NCBI GenBank assembly: GCA_017640265.1
Contig: JAGFVZ010000022.1
Span: 1-15,620 of the forward strand
Direction: 5' to 3'
Length of the DNA stretch: 15,620 bases
From: Anoxypelagibacter denitrificans
Lineage (GTDB): Bacteria; Pseudomonadota; Alphaproteobacteria; Pelagibacterales; Pelagibacteraceae
The notes beneath the pieces are model-generated. The model worked only from the letters and a program-made list of their open reading frames with translations. It was not told where the DNA came from and did no database searches. Shown here one piece after another: positions 7,581-13,091 of this stretch; position 1 is the stretch's first letter, and every line of letters begins with the position of its first letter. Position numbers and translations under genes: made by a program.

Positions 7581-8770
7581 GCCTTAACAAGAAAGTTAAA
7601 AAAAATTTAGTTTTTGATATTGTTGTTGTTGGAGCGGGTCCTACGGGAATTGCATTTGCTTGTGGATTTGCTGAAACCAACATTAGAGTGGCGATTGTTG
7701 ATAAATTACCAAGAGAAGTTGTCGCCAATCCAAAAATAGATGGTCGCGAAATCGCTTTAACCCATCATTCAGTAAAAATTTTAAAAAAATTGGATGTATG
7801 GCGCCATATTTCTAGCCGATTAATATCAGAAATTAAAGAAGCAAGAGTTCTGGATGGTAGTTCTAAATATTTTTTAAATTTCAATCATCAGGAAATACGA
7901 AAAGAAAACCTGGGCTACTTGATTCCCAATCATGTAATCAGAGAAAACCTTTATAAAAGATTAAGAAAACTCCCTAATATAACTTTGATAAATAAAGCTG
8001 AATGTGTATCTGTAGATATTAACAAACAACACGCTTCAATTATGTTGTCCAACGGAAAAAAAATAAAAGCCTCTCTAATCGTAGCTGCCGATAGTCGTTT
8101 TTCAAAAGTGCGTTCGAAAATGGGTATTTCTGTTTTTAGTCGTGATTTTAATAAAGATATGATTGTTTGTCGAATGGAGCACGAAAAACCTCATGAAAAT
8201 ATTGCATATGAATTTTTTCGTTATAATCAAACACAGGCTTCACTACCATACATTAAAAATCAATCTTCAATTGTCACAACTGCGACCAAAGATTTTTCTT
8301 CCAATTTAATGAAAATGAGCGATAAAAAATTCAATCAAGAAATGCAAAACAGTTTTAATAACTTTTTTGGTAAAATGAAATTAATAGGAAAACGTTATTC
8401 TTATCCCATGATTACAACCTATACAAAAAAATTTGTATCTCATAGGTTTGCTGTAGTTGGAGATGCTGCTGTAGGCATGCATCCTGTAACTGCACATGGA
8501 TTTAATTTAGGTCTAAAAGGGTTAGAAATTTTAATTAACGAAATAAAGACCGCTATAAAAAATAAAACTGATATTGGTTTAACTACCGTTCTTCAAAATT
8601 ATCAATCTAAGTTACATCGTGTGGCTGCTCCAATATATCTAGCCACAAATGGTATAGTTAATTTATACACGTCTACTATTTTTCCAGCTAAACTCACAAG
8701 ACAATTTATATTAAGATTGGTTAATACCGTAAAACCAGTTAAACGGGCGTTTCTAAGCGTACTAGAATAA
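7577..8770 (+). CDS. ubiM: FAD-dependent ubiquinone-biosynthesis hydroxylase, UbiM-like
   Basis: Encodes 397 residues of the UbiH/UbiF/UbiM flavin monooxygenase family, which adds hydroxyl groups to the ubiquinone ring using O2 and NAD(P)H at the membrane surface. VVVGAGPTGIA (17-27) is the FAD GxGxxG motif. AADSRFSKVR is the DG-type motif. VVGDAAVGMHPVTAHGFNLGL is the second FAD-binding motif. The segments DGREIALTHHS and HEKPHENIAYEFF favour the UbiM branch over UbiH or UbiF, as I recall the family; the subfamily call needs a tree. UbiM in other bacteria can hydroxylate several ring positions. The start ATGA overlaps the hemN stop, so heme and quinone steps share one message under an FNR box. 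That is notable, because hemN spares O2 while this enzyme consumes it. Confidence 0.75.
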   Translation: MSLNKKVKKNLVFDIVVVGAGPTGIAFACGFAETNIRVAIVDKLPREVVANPKIDGREIALTHHSVKILKKLDVWRHISSRLISEIKEARVLDGSSKYFLNFNHQEIRKENLGYLIPNHVIRENLYKRLRKLPNITLINKAECVSVDINKQHASIMLSNGKKIKASLIVAADSRFSKVRSKMGISVFSRDFNKDMIVCRMEHEKPHENIAYEFFRYNQTQASLPYIKNQSSIVTTATKDFSSNLMKMSDKKFNQEMQNSFNNFFGKMKLIGKRYSYPMITTYTKKFVSHRFAVVGDAAVGMHPVTAHGFNLGLKGLEILINEIKTAIKNKTDIGLTTVLQNYQSKLHRVAAPIYLATNGIVNLYTSTIFPAKLTRQFILRLVNTVKPVKRAFLSVLE

Positions 8771-8780
8771 GAAATATCAA

Positions 8781-8809
8781 TTGATACAGTTAATAAACAA
8801 TTTTATATC
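8781..8809 (+). promoter_or_regulatory. Sigma-70-type promoter for the small membrane protein
   Basis: TTGATA (8781-8786) and TATATC (8804-8809) are separated by 17 bases, matching the -35 and -10 consensus at five and four of six positions. This gives a leader of about 60 bases before the ORF at 8879. No FNR box is near it. Confidence 0.45.
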
Positions 8810-8878
8810 TCGATATTCTATAGTTAATAAATTATAACAAAGAAATCTTGTAATGTTAAAAAATATAGAGAGGTGTGT

Positions 8879-9112
8879 ATGAAGATACCATGTAAACGTG
8901 CGTTATGTAAATTAATAGGCTACCTCGTAGCGTCACCTATAATTATTTATGTGATTTTGATAATTGCTAAAGCCTTTCGAGGCGGAGAATCTTACGGTCT
9001 GTCAGCTGGAGATTCATTTATTGTTTGGTTGCTTATGGCTATATTGATTTCACAATGTTGTCGCGGTTGCTGTTGTGGTTACGATAGCAAGAAAAAGAAA
9101 AAGAAAAAGTAA
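8879..9112 (+). CDS. Small two-helix membrane protein with Cys cluster and poly-Lys tail, unknown
   Basis: Encodes 77 residues from ATG 8879. A GTG six bases earlier is in frame, but GAGAGG at 8868-8873 is well placed for the ATG. Two hydrophobic segments (about 12-32 and 46-58) flank a short loop containing RGGESYGLSAGD. The second helix ends in SQCCRGCCCGY, with five cysteines in seven residues, followed by seven lysines. By the positive-inside rule the Lys tail and the basic start (KIPCKRALCK) would both be cytoplasmic, giving a hairpin with both ends inside. The cysteines could bind metal, form disulfides or be lipidated; nothing shows which. No family is recognised. The gene has its own promoter and converges on nrdB, which ends 15 bases later. 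Confidence 0.6.
   Translation: MKIPCKRALCKLIGYLVASPIIIYVILIIAKAFRGGESYGLSAGDSFIVWLLMAILISQCCRGCCCGYDSKKKKKKK
9089..9109 (+). repeat. AAGAAA hexamer microsatellite encoding the poly-Lys tail
   Basis: The hexamer AAGAAA occurs three times followed by AAG, coding seven lysines just before the stop. Such a tract can slip in multiples of six without breaking the frame, so the tail length may vary between strains. Confidence 0.7.
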
Positions 9113-9127
9113 ATTTATCTAATTTTT

Positions 9128-10237
9128 TTAGGAGGAGGTTGGTTTAGTATTATCTCCTTTAAAAAATTCTGATTTACCGATAATCTTATTTTTCTCAAGC
9201 ATATCAAAATAAGGTGATTTCAAATCTTCAAACGCTTCTGTCCAAGTTCCTTGCGTAGATGCTTTTGAATATTCTGTTGATCTTCCTTCAAAAAAATTCA
9301 TATGTTCGACTGCATTCAACATTGTATCAAGCCAGGTTAAAGGATTTCTCTCAACTTTATAGAAAGGACTTAAATTCAACTGAGTCAATCGCCTGTCGGC
9401 AATCCACCTGATATACTGTTTCACCTCTTCAGCTTTTAAATTCTCCAAGGGCCCTTGTTCAAAAGCTAGGTTGATCATCGCATCTTCCTGGGCAACGGCA
9501 ATGCCGCATGCCTTATAAATCTCGTCCTTCAGTTTAGTCGTCCAAACCTCAGGGTTTTCCTTTATCAGTTCATTGAACAATCGGATCATGGAGTTACAAT
9601 GAAGCGTCTCGTCGCGCACCGACCAGGTAATGATCTGGCCCATGCCCTTCATCTTGTTGTGTCGTGGAAAATTTAAAAGAATCGCAAAGCTTGCAAATAA
9701 TTGTACACCCTCCGTAAACGCGCTGCAAATAGCAACCGTCTTGGCGATGTTGTGAAGTGAATCTGATTTGCATTCCTGCAAGTAATCATATTTATCCCTC
9801 ATAGCCTTGATCTTTAAAAATTCCGAATATTCTGTTTCAGGCAAGCCAACAGTATCTAGCAAGTGTGCATACGCTGCCATGTGCACTGTTTCCATAGCAG
9901 AAAATACAGACAACATCATCTTAACCTCAGTAGGTTTGAAGACGTTCATACAATGTCCCATGTAATAATTATTAACTTCAACATCTGCTTGGGTAAAGAA
10001 TCTAAATATTTGCATAAGTAAATTCTTTTCTGCCGGAGTAATATTCTTTTGCCAGTCTCTTACATCATCTGACATAGGAACTTCTTCGGGCAACCAATGA
10101 ATACGTTGTTGGGTTAGCCAAGCATCATAACACCAAGGATATCTAAAAGGCTTATAGATAGGATTGCCAACTAACAATCCTTTTTTTTCATTATTCTTTT
10201 TAAAAATTTTCGTATTTTCTGAAGACAATTTAGGCAT
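9128..10237 (-). CDS. nrdB: Class Ia ribonucleotide reductase, beta (radical) subunit
   Basis: Encodes 369 residues. It houses the diiron-tyrosyl radical cofactor that starts ribonucleotide reduction in the alpha subunit. The carboxylate and histidine ligands align with E. coli NrdB: Asp85 (TQADVEV), Glu116 and His119 (METVHMAAY), Glu176 (FTEGVQL), and Glu210 and His213 (RDETLH). Tyr123 sits four residues after His119, exactly where the radical tyrosine belongs, so this is a radical-forming class Ia-type protein, not an R2c or R2lox relative. The C-terminal tail (FFKGDNTKPTSS) would dock to NrdA. No nrdA lies within the window on either side, so the subunits are split. Upstream, a consensus -10 and an FNR box at -41.5 imply induction when oxygen falls, although this cofactor itself needs O2 to assemble. 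Confidence 0.93.
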   Translation of the reverse strand: MPKLSSENTKIFKKNNEKKGLLVGNPIYKPFRYPWCYDAWLTQQRIHWLPEEVPMSDDVRDWQKNITPAEKNLLMQIFRFFTQADVEVNNYYMGHCMNVFKPTEVKMMLSVFSAMETVHMAAYAHLLDTVGLPETEYSEFLKIKAMRDKYDYLQECKSDSLHNIAKTVAICSAFTEGVQLFASFAILLNFPRHNKMKGMGQIITWSVRDETLHCNSMIRLFNELIKENPEVWTTKLKDEIYKACGIAVAQEDAMINLAFEQGPLENLKAEEVKQYIRWIADRRLTQLNLSPFYKVERNPLTWLDTMLNAVEHMNFFEGRSTEYSKASTQGTWTEAFEDLKSPYFDMLEKNKIIGKSEFFKGDNTKPTSS

Positions 10238-10272
10238 AATATTTTCTTAACTTAAAAACGACTCGTTTTAAC

Positions 10273-10278
10273 ATTATA
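10273..10278 (-). promoter_or_regulatory. -10 element of the FNR-dependent nrdB promoter
   Basis: TATAAT on the minus strand, a perfect consensus match. It implies a start site near 10266 and a leader of about 28 bases before the nrdB ATG. Confidence 0.7.
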
Positions 10279-10300
10279 AACAATAGCGCCTCTTATTTAT

Positions 10301-10314
10301 TTGATCTAAGTCAA
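10301..10314. promoter_or_regulatory. FNR-type box upstream of nrdB
   Basis: TTGATCTAAGTCAA differs from the full palindrome at one base. Its centre (10307.5) is exactly 41.5 bases from the start site implied by the TATAAT at 10273-10278, the classical class II activating position of FNR/CRP-family proteins. Confidence 0.85.
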
Positions 10315-10364
10315 ATGGTGTAAAAGTTATAAACAACGTGAAGTTTAATAAATATTAAATTTTA

Positions 10365-10397
10365 TGGAGCGGGAAAAGGGAATTGAACTCTCGGCGT
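10365..10397 (-). other. 3'-terminal fragment of a tRNA-Gly gene (possible att remnant)
   Basis: Read on the minus strand this piece contains a T-arm (GAGAG, loop TTCAATT, CCCTT), then TTCCCGC, discriminator T and CCA, the 3' end expected of a tRNA-Gly beginning GCGGGAA. The T-stem has one mismatch. Nothing resembling the anticodon or D arm lies upstream: the sequence turns into AT-rich DNA and the end of the oxygenase gene at 10412. Partial 3' ends of tRNA genes are the typical scar of site-specific integration. Confidence 0.55.
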
Positions 10398-10411
10398 TAC
10401 ACAATTTATAA

Positions 10412-11188
10412 TTACTTTTTTAAAAATGTAGCAATACCTGTTTTAAAATTTTTAATATTTGATGAAGCAGCATGCAGATGGGATCTATCGAAAATTAACA
10501 TATCGCCTGGACTCCAATCGAAAATAAACTCAACTTCCAAACCTCTCAAATTGTTTATATCCTCATGAGCTAAATATTTTTTATGTATTTCTGGATCAAA
10601 TTTTTTGGTTTCTCCAGACTTTATGTGTGCAGAGGATTTTCTACAACGTTCATTCAATGTAAGATTAGGACTATCTTTTATTAATTCATTCTCATCAATT
10701 GTGAAAAAAGTAGCTACCCCATAAAATCTATTTTTAAAAATCACAGTTTGTCCATACGGAGTGAGTGGTACCAATGTTTGTTTATAAATTGTATCGTTCA
10801 AATTAAATCCAGTATCCGTATGTGTTGGAAGTGGTAAATGACATTTTTGAATTAATCCAAAAACATCACTGCCATCTTCTGCTTTTAGCGTATCAAATCT
10901 AAAGTCACCAACCTCATTCTTAATACGATCTGCAAAAATCTTATCTAACTTTTCGTTATAACCTTGTATCCATCTTTTTTTAATTGCATTTTGTTCTTTA
11001 TTGTGAATGGTGATGGGCAACTTCTCATTTAATTCATGGAGTTCAGCTACTTCACTCGAAGAAAACATTTTTTTAACTACCCTGGGTTTGCTCTGATTTT
11101 TTATGATTGTTTCAATATGTATACGTTCCGTAGGTTTGTTTTCTTTTACTTGGTCTTTTTTGATTGTCTCGCTATGCGTATATTCCAT
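10412..11188 (-). CDS. 2-oxoglutarate/Fe(II)-dependent oxygenase-like protein
   Basis: Encodes 258 residues. The first 40 are polar and lysine-rich and probably flexible. The double-stranded beta-helix core is suggested by LPTHTDTGF, giving the HxD iron motif (His123, Asp125), and by DMLIFDRSHLHAASSN, with the distal His most likely at 239. The position where the family usually has an Arg to hold 2-oxoglutarate appears as Lys249 in NFKTGIATF, so cosubstrate use is less certain. Family members hydroxylate proteins, metabolites or nucleic acid bases; the substrate here is unknown. It is the second gene of a two-gene minus-strand operon, 26 bases after its partner, with AAGGATC as ribosome site. 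It ends 15 bases before the tRNA-Gly fragment. Confidence 0.6.
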   Translation of the reverse strand: MEYTHSETIKKDQVKENKPTERIHIETIIKNQSKPRVVKKMFSSSEVAELHELNEKLPITIHNKEQNAIKKRWIQGYNEKLDKIFADRIKNEVGDFRFDTLKAEDGSDVFGLIQKCHLPLPTHTDTGFNLNDTIYKQTLVPLTPYGQTVIFKNRFYGVATFFTIDENELIKDSPNLTLNERCRKSSAHIKSGETKKFDPEIHKKYLAHEDINNLRGLEVEFIFDWSPGDMLIFDRSHLHAASSNIKNFKTGIATFLKK

Positions 11189-11214
11189 AAAATGATCCTT
11201 CTAATATAAGTTTT

Positions 11215-11880
11215 TTAACTAACAGGTGCTAGTTCGTGCTTGGCTCTCCAGTCTTTTGTTACGTAGTTTATGATTAAATTCTTTCTCACTCCTCTGATAT
11301 TTTGTTCTCGAAAACCATGCCAGGTATTTTTACCGGCACAAAACATAAGGCCTGTATTTGATTTATAAGGAGCTTGCCCAACATAGTGTTTATTTTCGTC
11401 GTACAATACCGTCCCCCATTTATAAGAGTCAGGATCCTTAGAAAGATAAATTAGAAATGTTAGTAATTTTTCAGGTATATCACAATGTGGTTCGAGCCAA
11501 AAATGACCAGTGTCTAGAGTATATTCTATGCGCAATTTTCCTTTTGATAAATCAACATCAACCATATTTCCAAGTTCTGAAATAACATCAGGATTATTGA
11601 AGACATTGACAATATTTTTTAAAGTTGAATTTACTTTGCAATTTTCAGGAGTAAAAAATATTCTTGATGAATTATAAGTTTCTCTTTTACCCCAATGATC
11701 AAAAATTGTCGGAGCTTTAAATGGGATTGCCAGTAGACTATCCACAGTTTTCTCGTCAAGAACTTTATCAAATATCCAATGATTAAAAGGTTCGTGTTCT
11801 GATCTTTCTTTTTTTAGATTGTTACTTACTGTTTTTAACAGACCCGCACTAACTGATTCTCCCATTTGTAATGAACTCAT
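11215..11880 (-). CDS. 2OG-Fe(II) oxygenase, prolyl-hydroxylase-like
   Basis: Encodes 221 residues from ATG 11880. The frame is open further upstream to a TTG at 11994, but that extension is hydrophobic and unlike the family, and AAGGAG stands nine bases before ATG 11880, which decides the start. The core shows FNHWIFDKVL near the N-terminus, RIEYTLDTGHFWLEPHCDIPEK with the iron pair His132 and Asp134, FLIYLSKD, FCAGKNTWHGF with the distal His188, and RKNLIINYV with Arg199 as the likely 2-oxoglutarate anchor. All expected ligands are thus present. The fold is that of prolyl-4-hydroxylase-like enzymes; the target could be a protein, sugar or small molecule. The gene leads a two-gene operon. 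Its promoter has an FNR box (11997-12010) about 41 bases from a TATATA-like -10, so it should rise at low oxygen although the reaction uses O2. Confidence 0.75.
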   Translation of the reverse strand: MSSLQMGESVSAGLLKTVSNNLKKERSEHEPFNHWIFDKVLDEKTVDSLLAIPFKAPTIFDHWGKRETYNSSRIFFTPENCKVNSTLKNIVNVFNNPDVISELGNMVDVDLSKGKLRIEYTLDTGHFWLEPHCDIPEKLLTFLIYLSKDPDSYKWGTVLYDENKHYVGQAPYKSNTGLMFCAGKNTWHGFREQNIRGVRKNLIINYVTKDWRAKHELAPVS

Positions 11881-11965
11881 GTCGATTAACTCCTTTGCTA
11901 GTTCTTCGTGCGAAACCAAACACATACAAAATGTCACACACAGATAAGAACTAAAAATAAATAGT

Positions 11966-11975
11966 GTTATATATA
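11966..11975 (-). promoter_or_regulatory. -10 region of the oxygenase operon promoter
   Basis: The minus strand reads TATATATAAC here. A TATATA within it lies at class II distance (about -40.5 to -42.5) from the FNR box at 11997-12010, giving a start near 11961-11963 and a leader of about 80 bases. Confidence 0.5.
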
Positions 11976-11996
11976 CCGCCTTGGTTGTGACCAATC

Positions 11997-12010
11997 TTGA
12001 TCTAAGTCAA
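11997..12010. promoter_or_regulatory. FNR-type box 1 of three (oxygenase-proximal)
   Basis: TTGATCTAAGTCAA, identical to the nrdB box. It is placed for class II activation of the minus-strand oxygenase operon. Confidence 0.8.
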
Positions 12011-12022
12011 TAAATTATCATT

Positions 12023-12036
12023 TTGATCTACGTCAA
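12023..12036. promoter_or_regulatory. FNR-type box 2 of three (central)
   Basis: TTGATCTACGTCAA starts 26 bases after box 1. Neither strand has a -10 at class II distance from it, so it may act as an auxiliary, repressing or cooperative site. Boxes 1 and 2 are both followed by TAAATTAT, so the unit appears to have been duplicated. Confidence 0.8.
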
Positions 12037-12050
12037 TAAATTATTACGAT

Positions 12051-12064
12051 TTGATGTAGATCAA
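12051..12064. promoter_or_regulatory. FNR-type box 3 of three (cox-proximal)
   Basis: TTGATGTAGATCAA is a full TTGAT-N4-ATCAA palindrome 28 bases after box 2. Its centre (12057.5) is exactly 41.5 bases from the start implied by the -10-like TATGGT at 12087-12092, which fits class II activation of the cox operon. Confidence 0.85.
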
Positions 12065-12105
12065 ATTAACTATAGGTCTTACTTGGTATGGTAGGAGGCT
12101 GATAA

Positions 12106-12164
12106 AACGTCTCTCTCTTCTTAAAGTTATTAATAAGAGTTGATGGGTAGACGAGGGAGACGTT
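12106..12164 (+). promoter_or_regulatory. Hairpin in the coxB 5' leader
   Basis: AACGTCTCTCTC (12106-12117) pairs with GAGGGAGACGTT (12153-12164) over 12 base pairs with one G-U. The 35-base loop can form a smaller stem, TCTTA (119-123) with TAAGA (134-138). It begins about seven bases after the predicted FNR-dependent start site at 12099. No U-run follows, so it is not a standard terminator. It may protect or regulate the message. Confidence 0.55.
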
Positions 12165-12192
12165 GTTTGTAGAGGTGGGTAGTTAGTATAAT
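12163..12192 (+). promoter_or_regulatory. Possible second, proximal cox promoter
   Basis: A perfect TATAAT (12187-12192) has a weak -35-like TTGTTT (12163-12168) at 18 bases. Transcripts from it would start near 12199 and omit the hairpin, giving basal expression without FNR. Confidence 0.4.
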
Positions 12193-12206
12193 TAAGTATC
12201 TATTAC

Positions 12207-12228
12207 GGAGGGGACGTGAATGCAGTAA
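12207..12228 (+). promoter_or_regulatory. Ribosome site and competing starts of coxB
   Basis: GGAGGGG (12207-12213) precedes GTG at 12216, which opens the coxB frame. An ATG at 12220, eight bases after GGAGG and so better spaced, opens a different frame that stops after two codons (ATG CAG TAA). GTG is chosen as the coxB start because it is the only nearby in-frame start. Confidence 0.6.
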
Positions 12229-13064
12229 TTGTAACAGTTTTACTTCTCGGAGTTGTTGTAGGGACTCTTTTGTTTCATATATTCAGTCCTTGGTGGTTTA
12301 CGCCTTTGGCGTCGAATTGGAGCAGCATAGATAATGCAATTCTCATAACATTTTGGGTTGTTGGATTTGTATTTTTAGCCCTCGGTGGATTCATGGTTTA
12401 CTGCGTGTGGAAGTATCGTCACCAAAGGAATCGAAAAGCAGAATATAAGCCCGAAGATAAAAAATTAGAATTTATCCTTGTTACGGTATCAGCGATTGCT
12501 GTTGTAGTTTTACTTGCGCCAGGACTATCGGTTTGGGGCGATTATATAAAAGTTCCAAAAGATGCTAGTAAAGTAGAGGTCTTGAGTTATCAGTGGGGAT
12601 GGAATTATAGATTGGCTGGAGAAGATGGTGTTTTAGGCAAAACTAGTATTAAAAATGTATCAGATGAAAATCCCTACGGACTGGATTTGAAAGATCCGAA
12701 TGGCAAAGATGACATAATCGTACAGGATGCAGATCTTCATTTGGAGATCGATAAACCAGTAGAATTTCTTTTACGCTCTATAGATGTTCTTCATAATTTT
12801 TATGTTCCAGAGTTTAGAGCAAAAATGGATATGGTTCCCGGTTTGGTAACTTATTACTGGATCACTCCAACTAAAATAGGAGAATATGAAATTCTTTGTG
12901 CTGAGCTTTGTGGAACGGGTCACTATGCAATGCTTGGAATTGTTTCAGTAGATAAAAAAAGTGATTACTCTAATTGGTTGGCACAACAAATAACTTTTGA
13001 AAGTACTCTAGCTCAAAACAAAATTAAAAATAAAACAATACAACTAGCAGAAAATACAAAATGA
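12216..13064 (+). CDS. coxB: Cytochrome c oxidase subunit II
   Basis: Encodes 282 residues starting at GTG. Hydrophobic segments at about 3-23, 41-63 and 87-107 give three membrane spans; the last two are the hairpin common to all subunit II proteins, and the first is either an extra helix or an uncleaved signal. The aromatic QWGWNYRL (126-133) matches the electron-entry patch. The periplasmic cupredoxin domain holds a complete CuA site: His193 in VLHNFYVPEF, then Cys228, Glu230, Cys232, His236 and Met239 in CAELCGTGHYAM. CuA shows that it takes electrons from cytochrome c, not quinol. No heme c motif (CxxCH) is fused to the C-terminus, so it is not a caa3 type. It is the first gene of the operon, behind an FNR-box promoter and a structured leader. 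Confidence 0.93.
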   Translation: MNAVIVTVLLLGVVVGTLLFHIFSPWWFTPLASNWSSIDNAILITFWVVGFVFLALGGFMVYCVWKYRHQRNRKAEYKPEDKKLEFILVTVSAIAVVVLLAPGLSVWGDYIKVPKDASKVEVLSYQWGWNYRLAGEDGVLGKTSIKNVSDENPYGLDLKDPNGKDDIIVQDADLHLEIDKPVEFLLRSIDVLHNFYVPEFRAKMDMVPGLVTYYWITPTKIGEYEILCAELCGTGHYAMLGIVSVDKKSDYSNWLAQQITFESTLAQNKIKNKTIQLAENTK

Positions 13065-13091
13065 ATTTAAATATAAAAAGGGGTAACAAAA

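Noticed and set aside
8776..8785. Palindrome ATCAATTGAT upstream of the small membrane protein
   Set aside because: The half-sites face each other without the four-base spacer of an FNR box, and the segment is better read as part of a -35 element.
11881..11994. N-terminal extension of the first oxygenase to a TTG start, which would add a hydrophobic helix
   Set aside because: The extension would run to within two bases of FNR box 1 and over the -10 region, while ATG 11880 has AAGGAG at ideal spacing and gives the family-like N-terminus.
12106..12164. Reading the coxB leader hairpin as a rho-independent terminator
   Set aside because: The stem is followed by GTTTGTAGAGG with no U-tract, and the loop is long. 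A leader structure fits better.
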